Positions 9,649 through 17,489 of a DNA stretch of 40,988 nt are shown here, piece after piece. Below the pieces are notes generated by a model. The model made no database searches. It was not told the origin of the DNA and saw nothing but the letters and a program-made list of their open reading frames with translations. The stretch covers positions 1 through 40,988 of the forward strand of contig JANXVU010000014.1 of assembly GCA_025351485.1 (NCBI GenBank), in the 5' to 3' direction. This DNA comes from Candidatus Eiseniibacteriota bacterium (GTDB lineage: Bacteria; Eisenbacteria; RBG-16-71-46; JACRLI01). Each line of letters begins with the position of its first letter. Positions within the stretch are counted from its first letter, which is position 1. Position numbers and translations under genes: made by a program.

Positions 9649-10295
9649 ACTTCGATGCCTGGCTGGACGGGATCAAGTTCGACGAGCGGGGACTGGTGCC
9701 GGTCCTGGTGCGCGACGCGGCGCGCGGGGCCGTGCTCACCCTGGCGTGGGCCAACCGCGAGGCGCTCCTCAAGACCCGCGAGACCGGCCTGTCGCACTTC
9801 TATTCGCGCTCCCGCCAGCAGCTCTGGAAGAAGGGCGAGACTTCGGGTCACGTGCAACGGGTGCTGCGCATGACCCGCGACTGCGACCAGGACGCGGTGC
9901 TCTACGACGTGGAGCCCACCGGGCCCGCCTGCCACACCGGCGCGCAGAGCTGCTTCCATGATGAGCCGGTGCAGCTCGCGGAAAGCGCCGGCGGATCCAT
10001 TTCGTTCCTCCACCAACTGTACGACCTGGTGGAAGCGCGCAAGCGCGACATGCCCGAGGGGAGCTACACCACCAGCCTGTTCCAGAAGGGTGCCCCGGGG
10101 ATCGCGCAAAAAGTGGGCGAAGAGGGCGTGGAAGTGGTGGTGGCGGCCCTCGCGCAGAACCGCGAGCGCGTGGTGGAAGAATCCGCCGACCTGCTCTATC
10201 ACCTGATGGTGCTGTGGGCCCAGCAGGGGGTGAAGCCCGCGGACGTGATACGCGTGCTGGAGGGAAGGCATGCCGGAGCGAAAGAACCCGGGTAG
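9645..10295 (+). CDS. hisIE: Bifunctional PRA-CH/PRA-PH histidine biosynthesis enzyme
   Basis: A fusion of phosphoribosyl-AMP cyclohydrolase (about residues 1-110) and phosphoribosyl-ATP pyrophosphohydrolase (about 115-216), steps 2 and 3 of the pathway. The HisI half has [25 protein letters not shown] and the zinc/metal segment [12 protein letters not shown]. The HisE half has GSYTTSLF, the metal-binding [11 protein letters not shown] and the [11 protein letters not shown] helix. ATG 9645 overlaps the PHP stop. It is the last gene of the operon; the converging GNAT gene ends 26 bases away. No clear terminator was found in that gap. Confidence 0.96.
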   Translation: MNFDAWLDGIKFDERGLVPVLVRDAARGAVLTLAWANREALLKTRETGLSHFYSRSRQQLWKKGETSGHVQRVLRMTRDCDQDAVLYDVEPTGPACHTGAQSCFHDEPVQLAESAGGSISFLHQLYDLVEARKRDMPEGSYTTSLFQKGAPGIAQKVGEEGVEVVVAALAQNRERVVEESADLLYHLMVLWAQQGVKPADVIRVLEGRHAGAKEPG

Positions 10296-10321
10296 TCGGA
10301 TTCGAGCCCCGCGGCCCGCCC

Positions 10322-10849
10322 CTACAAGTCCCGCTCCAATATCGTCTCGAAGGCCGTGAACCCCACGTTTCCGTAGAGCCGCAGGGCATCCCGGTTGGGC
10401 GTGGAGGCCACGATCCGCGCGCGCTTCACGCCGTGGTCGCGGCACCATTCGAAGAACCGCTGCAGCATCGCCTTGCCGATGCCCTTCCGGCGGTGGCGCG
10501 CGTCCACGAACACGGTGATCACTTCCCCCAGCCGGGGGTCCCGCCGGAAGTTCATCTCCTGGATCACTCCGCGCAGGTGCCCCACCGGCTCGCCGTCCCA
10601 CTCGGCCACCAGGATGCAGCAGCTGGAGGAACGGATCGCCTTGCGGATGCCCGCGGCGTAGGCCTCGCTGCGGGGCGAGGTCACGTGAAGCGTGGTGTCG
10701 AACCGCTGGGCCACCTCGTGGCGCATCAGCCCTTCGATGTTGCGGAGCACGAAGGGCAGGTCCGCGAGCTTCGCGGGGCGGATTTCCAGCCCGGGGAGGG
10801 ATCGGCCCCGCGTCTGCCTGGCCGGCTTTTCCACTGTCTTTGGTTTCAT
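10322..10849 (-). CDS. GNAT-family N-acetyltransferase
   Basis: A 175-residue GCN5-related acetyltransferase that would transfer acetyl from acetyl-CoA to an unknown amine. The core motif A is clear: VITVFVDARHRRKGIGKAML, with the R-x-x-G-I-G acetyl-CoA loop. A C-terminal N-x-x-A-L-x-x-Y-x-x-x-G-F segment (NRDALRLYGNVGF) is classical for GNATs. The N-terminal 20 residues are basic and look disordered. ATG 10849 is chosen because it overlaps the mutM stop (ATGA) and has GGAAGG about seven bases upstream. Coupling to mutM is by position only; the substrate cannot be predicted. Confidence 0.88.
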   Translation of the reverse strand: MKPKTVEKPARQTRGRSLPGLEIRPAKLADLPFVLRNIEGLMRHEVAQRFDTTLHVTSPRSEAYAAGIRKAIRSSSCCILVAEWDGEPVGHLRGVIQEMNFRRDPRLGEVITVFVDARHRRKGIGKAMLQRFFEWCRDHGVKRARIVASTPNRDALRLYGNVGFTAFETILERDL

Positions 10850-11682
10850 TTCCGCCTTCCGTGCTTCTGGCACCTGGGGCAATGGAATGTGCTGCGGCCG
10901 CCCTGCACGATGCGGGCGACCTTGTGGCCGCATCCGAAGCACGGCTCTCCTTCGCGGTCGTACACCTGGAGCTTCACCTGGAAGCCGCCCAGCTCGCCGG
11001 AGGCGTCCCGGTAGTCCAGCAGGGTGGTGCCGCGATAGGTCAGTGCCATGTTCAGGACGTCCATGATTTCCTGGTGCAGCCGCGCGGCTTCCGGCCCGGT
11101 GAGCGAGCTCGCGGCCCGCATGGGGTCGATCCCGGCGCGGTAGAGCGCCTCGCACACGTATATGTTTCCGAGTCCCGCGATCTTGGCCTGGTCCAGCAAC
11201 ACCCGCTTGATCTCGCCGCGCGAGTCGCGCAGGATTTCGACCAGCGCGGCAGCGGTGAATCCCGGATCCAGCGGATCCAGCCCCGCGTGCCCAAACACCT
11301 GTCCCCGCCGCACGCCGCCGCTGACCAGCGCCCAGCGGCCGAAGCGCCGCGGGTCGCGGAAGCGCAGAGCCAGACCGCCCTCCAGCTTCATCTCCACGTG
11401 GGTGTGCGGCTCGATCCGGGCCTCCCACGCCTCCAGCAGGAGCCGGCCGCTCATGCCCAGATGAATTTCCAGCGTCGAATCCCCCTCCAGGCCGAGCCGC
11501 AGCAGCTTGCCGTGGCGCTCCGCGGCGGTGAATCGCCGGCCTTCCACCGCGCGGCGCAGCTCCGCGGCGGGCAGGGTGCGGAGCATCTTCCTGGCCGAGC
11601 GCGTGAGCTCCAGGGCGCGAAGTCCCGTGAGACGTCGGTCCAGGTCGCGGCGGATGGTTTCCACTTCGGGCAGCTCGGGCAT
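10846..11682 (-). CDS. mutM: Formamidopyrimidine-DNA glycosylase
   Basis: Base-excision repair glycosylase/AP lyase for 8-oxoguanine and formamidopyrimidines. The 278-residue protein begins with the obligatory MPELPEVE, where Pro2 is the nucleophile and Glu3 assists. A conserved lysine sits in RHGKLL, the substrate-binding HLGMSGRL follows, and the helix-two-turn-helix region has AGLGNIYVCEAL. It ends in a complete C-x2-C-x16-C-x2-C zinc finger (CFGCG...CPRC). The start is unambiguous because Pro2 must follow Met. There is no Shine-Dalgarno; TTTAAT lies six bases upstream of the ATG, so the mRNA may be leaderless. Confidence 0.97.
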   Translation of the reverse strand: MPELPEVETIRRDLDRRLTGLRALELTRSARKMLRTLPAAELRRAVEGRRFTAAERHGKLLRLGLEGDSTLEIHLGMSGRLLLEAWEARIEPHTHVEMKLEGGLALRFRDPRRFGRWALVSGGVRRGQVFGHAGLDPLDPGFTAAALVEILRDSRGEIKRVLLDQAKIAGLGNIYVCEALYRAGIDPMRAASSLTGPEAARLHQEIMDVLNMALTYRGTTLLDYRDASGELGGFQVKLQVYDREGEPCFGCGHKVARIVQGGRSTFHCPRCQKHGRRK

Positions 11683-11688
11683 GAGGGG

Positions 11689-11694
11689 ATTAAA
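11689..11694 (-). promoter_or_regulatory. -10 element placing the mutM start at the mRNA 5' end
   Basis: On the minus strand TTTAAT is followed by six bases (CCCCTC) and then the mutM ATG. A weak -35, TTTCCT, lies 17 bases upstream. The geometry puts transcription initiation at or next to the start codon. Confidence 0.45.
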
Positions 11695-11731
11695 CCGCAG
11701 CGACGCGGGGAAGGAAAGGCCGGCCCGGGGC

Positions 11732-12658
11732 CTACCCGGCGGGGCCGGACGGGGCCTCGCGCAGGGCGTAGATTCCGGCGCTCTCCAGGGCCGGGTCCGC
11801 CACGCCCTTCCCGAATTCGACCAGCATGGCCCCGTAGTGGATCGCCCGGAAGCGCGCCCGGTCCCAGGTGGGAGCGTCGATCGAGCCATAGGCCGCGCGG
11901 AACTCCTCGCGGGCCGTGGCCGGAAGAAAGCTGAACGCGATCGAGAGGTCGATGGCCGTGTCGCCCAGGTGCACATCGCCCCAGTCGATGACCCCGCGGA
12001 GCGCGTGAGCGGAATCCACCAACAGGTGCCGGGCATAGAGGTCTCCATGCACCCACACCGGCGGTTCGGTCCGGCCCGGAGCACGGGCCAGGTTTTCCAC
12101 CAGCACCAGGAGAGGGGGGGTGGCGATCTGCGGCGCAAGGGTCTCAAGGGCGCGGATTCGCTGCTGCACGCCTTCGAGCCTTCGAACCATGTCGGCGCGA
12201 AAGATTTCGTCTCCCGGCGCCCAGGACCGCGTTTCCGCGCTCACGGGTATGCCGTGCAGCTCCCGCAGGAAGGATCCCAGCGGCGCGGCGTTGGCGGCGC
12301 GGGTCTCGTCCGTCCACTCGGTCCGGCACGCGGTCGCGCCGTCCAGGAACGGGTAGCCGATGAATGGAAAGGGGAAAGACTCGCTCGCCTGCGCCACGAA
12401 TTCCGGGCCGGGAATGGAGAGTCGGATGTGCGGAGCCAGCAGGGGCAGCACGCGGGCTTCGCGCAGCACCAGGTCGGAGGCGACCTGGCGGCGGGGAAAT
12501 CGGAACACCAGACTTCCGTTCACCAGGAAGGCCGAGTTGTCCCAGCCCTCGCCCATGGGCTCCACCCGGACGGGACGAAGCGCTGGGAACGCCCGCTCGA
12601 TCAAGCCGCGGGCCTGGTCCGGAGAGAGCTCCACTTCGGGGGTCCAGGGTCGGGCCAT
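11732..12658 (-). CDS. APH-family phosphotransferase (macrolide-kinase-like motif)
   Basis: A 308-residue protein-kinase-like small-molecule phosphotransferase. It has an N-terminal nucleotide-binding lobe (EGWDNSAFLVNGSLVFRFPR), the catalytic loop VHGDLYARHLLVD, and the metal-binding VIDWGDVHLGDTAIDL. The usual catalytic-loop Asn (HGDxxxxN) is His here; HGDLY-x-x-H is, from memory, also the form in Mph-type macrolide phosphotransferases. The true substrate could equally be a sugar, amino alcohol or antibiotic. ATG 12658 is chosen from the start of similarity (WTPEVELSPDQARGLIERAFP); no good ribosome site is visible. It follows the NifU-like gene by 47 bases on the same strand. Confidence 0.82.
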   Translation of the reverse strand: MARPWTPEVELSPDQARGLIERAFPALRPVRVEPMGEGWDNSAFLVNGSLVFRFPRRQVASDLVLREARVLPLLAPHIRLSIPGPEFVAQASESFPFPFIGYPFLDGATACRTEWTDETRAANAAPLGSFLRELHGIPVSAETRSWAPGDEIFRADMVRRLEGVQQRIRALETLAPQIATPPLLVLVENLARAPGRTEPPVWVHGDLYARHLLVDSAHALRGVIDWGDVHLGDTAIDLSIAFSFLPATAREEFRAAYGSIDAPTWDRARFRAIHYGAMLVEFGKGVADPALESAGIYALREAPSGPAG

Positions 12659-12705
12659 GGTCGCGGGATCCGGTGGGTGGGGAGTGCGCGCGTCCGGCCC
12701 GGGGG

Positions 12706-12939
12706 CTAGATCGCGATCACCCCGGTGACGCCCGGCACCTTTTCCAGGATCAGGCGCTCCAGGCCGCTTTCCACCACTTCCTGGGGCGAGGAGCAATCTT
12801 CGCAGCCGGACGTGTCCACGTGGATGGACACCAGGCCGCCGCGAACGCCGACCAGCTCGATCACCACACCGTCGGGCTCGAACAGCGGCTTCAGCTGCTC
12901 CAGCAGCGCTTCCACGTCGTTTCGCAGATCCTGACTCAT
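12706..12939 (-). CDS. NifU-like (NFU domain) protein
   Basis: A 77-residue protein covering one NFU-type domain, the family that carries or delivers Fe-S clusters. The fold signature is an N-terminal helix (VEALLEQLKPLFEPDGVVIELVGV), strands, and a CxxC motif in SGCEDCSSPQEVV, followed by an amphipathic helix and the VPGVTGVIAI end. Typical NFU domains read C-x-G-C-P-S; here it is CEDCSS. A role in Fe-S assembly is inferred from family only. The ATG has no Shine-Dalgarno and lies six bases after TAGAAT, suggesting a leaderless message. Confidence 0.8.
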   Translation of the reverse strand: MSQDLRNDVEALLEQLKPLFEPDGVVIELVGVRGGLVSIHVDTSGCEDCSSPQEVVESGLERLILEKVPGVTGVIAI

Positions 12940-12945
12940 GGGCGG

Positions 12946-12951
12946 ATTCTA
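12946..12951 (-). promoter_or_regulatory. -10 element for the NifU-like gene (leaderless geometry)
   Basis: The minus strand reads TAGAAT, then six bases (CCGCCC), then ATG. A weak -35 TTTCGA is 17 bases further upstream. This promoter diverges from the one at 13000-13028. Confidence 0.45.
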
Positions 12952-12999
12952 GCCGCTTTCGACCCCGATCGAAAGTCCGGCCGCCGGGCCCACGCATCC

Positions 13000-13028
13000 T
13001 TGCCCCCCGGGGGGGCCTCTGCCATACT
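13000..13028 (+). promoter_or_regulatory. Putative promoter of the murQ-anmK operon
   Basis: TTGCCC (13000-13005), 17 bases, CATACT (13023-13028); each hexamer matches 4/6 of the sigma-70 consensus. The start would fall near 13035, leaving a leader of about 42 bases before the ATG at 13077. Confidence 0.4.
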
Positions 13029-13076
13029 GCCCCATCGGCCCGACCCGGAAGGATCCGGGGGCCGCCATCTACCGAC

Positions 13077-14420
13077 ATGAGACGGATTCTCCCCAGCATC
13101 CTCTGCCTGATGGTCCTTGCTTCGGGGGCTCGCGCCGCGAGCTCCGGCAAGTCCGCACGCACTTCCCGCCCGGTCGACCAGCCGCTCCCTCCGCGGGAAG
13201 GCGAACTACTCAAGGGGCTCATCCCCGATGGGCTCCGGCTCTTTATCTGGTACGACCCCGAACTGGAAGATGAAGAAGTGTGTCTGACCGTGGGCGTGGG
13301 CTCCGCGTTCGACATGGAGCACAAGCAGGGCGCCGCGGCCATGGCCGCCGATATCCTGGCCCACGGGCACAGCGGGGGCGTGGCCGCCTCGGAGCTGGCT
13401 GCCGCCTGGGAACGGAACGGCTACGGCCTTCGCGTCATCCCCGACGAGGACGCCGTCAGCTACCAGATCACCCTGACTCACGAGAACCTCCGCGCGGGCC
13501 TCGGCGCGTTCGGACAGCTGGTCGCGCGGTGCGAGGTGCGCGACGAGGATTTCGCCGCCGCGATGCAGCGGGCCCGGCTGCGCTATTCCAACTCGCTGCC
13601 GTGGTCCCAGGCCGACAGCGCCCTGCGCCGCGAACTCTACCAGCAGTACAGCTACCACCGGGTTCCGACCGGGACGCCCGAGAACTTCTCCAATCTCACT
13701 CGCGAGATCGTTCGCGGCTACTACTCCCAGTACTGCCGCCCCAACAACTCGGTCCTGGTCATGGCCGGTCCGGTTCCTCCGGAAGAGGCCCGGCAGATCG
13801 CGCTCAAGGCGTTTGCCGACTGGCAGTACGGCTACATCCCTCCCGCCAATCCCAACCCGCCGCCCCCGCTCGACCACTGGGTGAGGGAAGAAGTGCCGGG
13901 GATCGAGGGGACCGGGGCCGCCCTGGGAGGAGCCATGGTGCCGCACGCCAGCCTGGAGGACGCGGTGGCCCTGAGGGTATGGACCGGCATGATCGAGCCC
14001 CTGGGGGACAGTTCCCGCATGCTGTGGACCCGGCAGTCTTCGTTCCGGCGCCACAAGTTGTGCGACGAGGTGCGGATCTCGTGGACCGCCCCGGATTCCG
14101 AGATCATGGGCTCCGCGAAGGAATGGCGCGACGTCCCCAAGGACAGCCTGCCCTTGTGGAGTCGCGAATGTTTCGACGTGGGCCGCGATGCGGCAGCGGA
14201 AATCCTGTTGAGCTCGGATTCCTGGGCGCGCGTGGCCTCCCGGGCGGCCCTGTTCGGCTGGCCCGTGGACACTCCCGATGACCTGCGGCGCCTGCTGGCC
14301 GCCCTCACCCCCGAAAGCGTGGCCGCGGCGGTGCGCAGGCTGATCCCCGAGGATCGCTGGGCGCTGGTGCTGGCGCGCGCCTCCCGCGCCACGCCGATGC
14401 TTTCAGCGGGCGCGCGATGA
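13077..14420 (+). CDS. Exported M16-like protein lacking the zinc motif
   Basis: A 447-residue protein with an N-terminal signal peptide (about residues 1-20) and an insulinase (M16)-like fold. Family features are LKGLIPDGLRLFIWYDPE, a V-x-V-G-x-G-S strand (LTVGVGSAFDMEHKQG), QYSYHRVPTGTPENFSNLT and YYSQYCRPNNSVLVMAGPV. Where active members have HxxEH (GLAHFLEHM-type), residues from 85 read GAAAMAADILAHGH, so the zinc ligands are lost and it should not be a peptidase. In M16 complexes one subunit is often inactive. It is the first gene of the operon, overlapping murQ by four bases. A binding or scaffolding role in the envelope is possible but unproven. Confidence 0.8.
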   Translation: MRRILPSILCLMVLASGARAASSGKSARTSRPVDQPLPPREGELLKGLIPDGLRLFIWYDPELEDEEVCLTVGVGSAFDMEHKQGAAAMAADILAHGHSGGVAASELAAAWERNGYGLRVIPDEDAVSYQITLTHENLRAGLGAFGQLVARCEVRDEDFAAAMQRARLRYSNSLPWSQADSALRRELYQQYSYHRVPTGTPENFSNLTREIVRGYYSQYCRPNNSVLVMAGPVPPEEARQIALKAFADWQYGYIPPANPNPPPPLDHWVREEVPGIEGTGAALGGAMVPHASLEDAVALRVWTGMIEPLGDSSRMLWTRQSSFRRHKLCDEVRISWTAPDSEIMGSAKEWRDVPKDSLPLWSRECFDVGRDAAAEILLSSDSWARVASRAALFGWPVDTPDDLRRLLAALTPESVAAAVRRLIPEDRWALVLARASRATPMLSAGAR

Positions 14421-15352
14421 GCGCCCCGGACGAAGTCCCCGAGATCTTCAGCGAGGTCTCGGCGCTTCTGACCGAGAGGCGCAATCCCGGAACGATGGGA
14501 CTGGACACGCTGGACAGCGTCCAGATCCTGCACGCGATCAACCGGGAGGACTGCGAGGTGCCCCGGCTGGTGGGCGAGGCCATCCCGCGCATCACGGAGG
14601 CCGTGGAGTTTGCCGTGAAGTCCTTTCGCGCCGGCGGACGGCTGATCCACGTCGGGGCGGGCACCAGCGGACGCCTGGGCGTGCTGGACGCGGTGGAGTG
14701 CCAGCCGACCTTCGGTGCGCCTCCGGGAATGGTGGTCGGCGTGGTGGCCGGCGGGCTCGCGGCCTTCGAGGGCCCGGTCGAGGGCGCCGAGGACCGCACC
14801 GAAGACGGCAGCGCTTCCATGGACGCCCTGCACGTGGGCCCGAACGACACCGTGGTGGGGGTGGCCGCCAGCCGCCGCACGCCCTTCGTGCTGGGAGCTC
14901 TGGCGCGGGCGCGCGAGCTGGGGGCGCGGACGGTCTACCTCAACATGAGCCCGGGCTCGGGCCGCGAGGCCGCCTCCGACGTGGAGATTTCCATCCCGGT
15001 CGGCCCGGAAGTCCTCACCGGCTCGACGCGCATGAAGGCCGGGACCGCGCAGAAGCTGGTGCTGAACATGATTTCCACGGCCGCCATGGTGCGGATCGGC
15101 AAGGCCTACGAAAACCTGATGGTCGATCTCAAGGCCACCAGCATGAAGCTCGTCGAAAGGAGCCGCCGCATCGTGATGATCGTGACCGGAGTGGAGTACG
15201 GCCAGGCCGCCGAGCTGCTGGAGCGCGCCCGGGGCCGGGTCAAGATCGCCCTGGTGATGCAGAAGCTCTCGGTGACGCCCGAGGAGGCCGAAGTGCGCCT
15301 GGCCACGGCCGGCGGGTTCGTGCGGCGGGCCCTGGAAGGAGCCGGGAAATGA
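14417..15352 (+). CDS. murQ: N-acetylmuramic acid 6-phosphate etherase
   Basis: SIS-domain lyase that removes the D-lactyl ether from MurNAc-6-P to give GlcNAc-6-P, the key cytoplasmic step of cell-wall sugar recycling. The 311-residue protein has TERRNPGT near the N-terminus, the SIS phosphosugar loop VGAGTSGRLGVLDAVECQPT with a catalytic Glu, VVGVAASRRTPFV, and GSTRMKAGTAQKLVLNM. The ATG overlaps the M16-like stop (ATGA), and the stop overlaps the next gene's ATG. Presence of anmK in the same operon supports a MurNAc or anhydro-MurNAc source. Confidence 0.96.
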   Translation: MSAPDEVPEIFSEVSALLTERRNPGTMGLDTLDSVQILHAINREDCEVPRLVGEAIPRITEAVEFAVKSFRAGGRLIHVGAGTSGRLGVLDAVECQPTFGAPPGMVVGVVAGGLAAFEGPVEGAEDRTEDGSASMDALHVGPNDTVVGVAASRRTPFVLGALARARELGARTVYLNMSPGSGREAASDVEISIPVGPEVLTGSTRMKAGTAQKLVLNMISTAAMVRIGKAYENLMVDLKATSMKLVERSRRIVMIVTGVEYGQAAELLERARGRVKIALVMQKLSVTPEEAEVRLATAGGFVRRALEGAGK

Positions 15353-16590
15353 ACCGGCGGATGTGGCTGGCTGCCGCGCTGCTCCTGGCCGCTGGAACGG
15401 TTTCGTGCGGCGGCGGCGGTGGCGGGGGTGGCGCCGGGGGAAAGACCACGGTGGTGTTCTGGGAGTTCTTTCCGGCAGAGGTGATCCGGCCCATCGTGGA
15501 CAAGTTCGAGGCCACCCATCCCGGCGTGAAGGTGGACCTTCAACAGCTCACCTGGCAGGGCGGGCTGGAAAAGATTTCCGCCTCGGTGGCGGCCGGCACG
15601 GCCCCCGACCTGTGCGAGATCGGCTCCACCTGGGAGGCCAAGTTCGCGTCCAGCGGGGCGCTCGAGGATTGGACCGCGGACGTCCAGATCATGCTGCCCC
15701 GCCACCGGCTGTGGGAGGCGGTGAAGTTCGACGACCGCTACTTCGGCATCCCCTGGGTGATGGGGACCCGCGCGCTCTTCTACAACAAGGAACTGTTCGC
15801 GCGGGCGGGCCTCGACTCGTCGAAGGCCCCGGAGACCTGGTCCCAGGTGCTGGCCGATTCGAGAAAGATTCGCGCCCTGGGAGAGTCCACCTACGGCTTC
15901 GGGCTGCAGTCCGGTGACCGGTACAAGCTGTTCAAGAAGTTCATGAGCCTGGCATGGTCGAACGGCGGAGAGATTCTTTCTCCCGACCAGAAGCGGGTGG
16001 TGTTCGACTCGCCGCAGAACCTGGCCGCGCTCAAGTTCTACCTGTCGCTGCGGCCCTACGCGCTGATGGACCGCCAGGAAACTCTGGACCAGGGTTTCAA
16101 GGAAGGCCGGATCGGGATGCAGGTCTCCGGGGCATGGCTCTTCAAGACCATTCCGCACGACGCGCCCTCGCTGCGCTACGGCGTGGGGCTGGTTCCCGCC
16201 CCTCCGGGAGGCCGGCACGCCTCCTTTGCCGGCGCGGAAATCCTGGCATCGTTCAAGGGCTCCAGGCACCCCCGGGAAGCCCTGATGCTGGCGCAGTTCC
16301 TGGTCGCCCCGGAAAACGCGGCGGCGCTGTGCCAGGCGGCCAAGGACGTCCAGCCTTCCGCCGTGGGGTCCGAGGACTCGGACTACTACCGGCAGCGTCC
16401 CATGGAGCAGATCTTCGTGCGGCAGCTGGAGACCGCGGTGGCTCCGCCCAATATTTCCCAGTGGGTGGACATGGAGGGCGCGATCGAGGAGGCGCTGGAA
16501 GAGGCGCTGCACGACAAGGTCACGCCGGAGCAGGCGCTCAAGAACGCCCAGCGCAAGCTCGAGGCGCTGTTGGCCGCGAAGGGTTCCTGA
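15349..16590 (+). CDS. Sugar ABC transporter substrate-binding lipoprotein
   Basis: A 413-residue family 1 extracellular solute-binding protein. It has a lipoprotein signal with Cys20 in GTVSC, followed by a run of eight glycines coded by a GGC/GGT-rich tract near 15408-15434. The mature part starts TTVVFWEFFPAEVIRPIVDKFEATHPGVKVD, then TAPDLCEIGSTW, PWVMGTRALFYNKELF and GRIGMQVSGAWLF, as in MalE/UgpB-like proteins. It is followed by two permeases and lies between murQ and anmK, so the ligand is probably MurNAc, anhydro-MurNAc or a muropeptide-derived sugar; that specificity is inferred from context. ATG 15349 overlaps the murQ stop. Confidence 0.92.
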   Translation: MNRRMWLAAALLLAAGTVSCGGGGGGGGAGGKTTVVFWEFFPAEVIRPIVDKFEATHPGVKVDLQQLTWQGGLEKISASVAAGTAPDLCEIGSTWEAKFASSGALEDWTADVQIMLPRHRLWEAVKFDDRYFGIPWVMGTRALFYNKELFARAGLDSSKAPETWSQVLADSRKIRALGESTYGFGLQSGDRYKLFKKFMSLAWSNGGEILSPDQKRVVFDSPQNLAALKFYLSLRPYALMDRQETLDQGFKEGRIGMQVSGAWLFKTIPHDAPSLRYGVGLVPAPPGGRHASFAGAEILASFKGSRHPREALMLAQFLVAPENAAALCQAAKDVQPSAVGSEDSDYYRQRPMEQIFVRQLETAVAPPNISQWVDMEGAIEEALEEALHDKVTPEQALKNAQRKLEALLAAKGS

Positions 16591-16595
16591 AGGGC

Positions 16596-17489
16596 ATGTC
16601 CGCCCGGGGAGGCGCCGGAGCGGGCCTGGGATTCTGGGGCCCGGCGTTCCTGCTCCCGTGGCTGGTCTCGTTTGGCCTGTTCGGAGCCTACCCGCTTTTG
16701 TTTTCACTCCGCCTGAGCTTCATGTCGTACAACCCGCTGAACGCGGCGGCCCAGAAGTTCGTGGGCCTTCAAAACTACGTCACTGCCTTCCACGACCCGG
16801 TGTTTGCCACCGCGCTTCGCAACACCGCCTTGTTCGCTCTCGGAACTCTGCCCGTCACCACCACCCTGGCGCTGGGCCTGGCGCTGCTCCTGGAGCGCAA
16901 GTTCCCGATGCGGGACGCGCTCCGGGCGGGGTTCTTCTTTCCCTCGGTGGTTTCGGCGGTGGTGATATCGATCTTGTTCAAGCAGATCTACTCGCCCTAC
17001 GGGCTGCTGAACTCCACCCTGCGGGGCGCGGGGTTTTCGCCGCCGCACTGGCTGGAAGATCCCCGCCTGGCGCTGCCCTGCATCATGGTGATGGATGTGT
17101 GGTCCAGCGTGGGCTACTACGCGGTGCTGTTCCTGGCGGCCCTGCAGGCCGTGCCCGCCGAGATCCGGGAGAGCGCCGTGCTGGAGGGCGCCTCCGCGCT
17201 GCGGGTGTTCCGCTCGGTGCTCCTGCCGCAGCTCCAGCCGATGCTGCTGTTCGTGCTGGTGATCAACACCATTCGATCCCTTCAGATCTTCACCGAAGTG
17301 TTCGTCATGACCTCCGGTGGGCCCATGCACTCCACCACCACGGCGGTCTACCACCTGTACGACCAGGCGTTCTTCCGATTCGAGCACGGCTACGCCAGTG
17401 CGCTGGCCTACATCCTGACCGGGATCATCCTGGTGGTTTCGCTCCTGCAGGCCCGCTTTCTCCAGTTCGGGGAAGGCACGGGCACATGA
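16596..17489 (+). CDS. Sugar ABC transporter permease (MalF/UgpA type)
   Basis: A 297-residue inner-membrane permease with about six hydrophobic helices. The cytoplasmic EAA loop that contacts the ATPase is EIRESAVLEGASALRVFRSV. Typical family segments are FVGLQNYVTAFHDPVF and the C-terminal TSGGPMHSTTTAVYHLYDQAF. It begins five bases after the binding-protein stop and overlaps the second permease by four. No ATPase gene lies in this operon, so the importer presumably uses a shared MsmX/UgpC-like ATPase coded elsewhere. Confidence 0.93.
   Translation: MSARGGAGAGLGFWGPAFLLPWLVSFGLFGAYPLLFSLRLSFMSYNPLNAAAQKFVGLQNYVTAFHDPVFATALRNTALFALGTLPVTTTLALGLALLLERKFPMRDALRAGFFFPSVVSAVVISILFKQIYSPYGLLNSTLRGAGFSPPHWLEDPRLALPCIMVMDVWSSVGYYAVLFLAALQAVPAEIRESAVLEGASALRVFRSVLLPQLQPMLLFVLVINTIRSLQIFTEVFVMTSGGPMHSTTTAVYHLYDQAFFRFEHGYASALAYILTGIILVVSLLQARFLQFGEGTGT

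Noticed and set aside
10840-11934. Long plus-strand open frames opposite mutM and the kinase gene
   Set aside because: They are GC-driven shadows of well-recognised minus-strand genes, with low-complexity Arg/Pro/Ala translations.
15408-15434. A frameshift-prone GGC/GGT tract in the binding-protein gene
   Set aside because: The frame is intact on both sides, and a glycine linker after the lipid-anchored cysteine is common, so it is treated as a normal linker.
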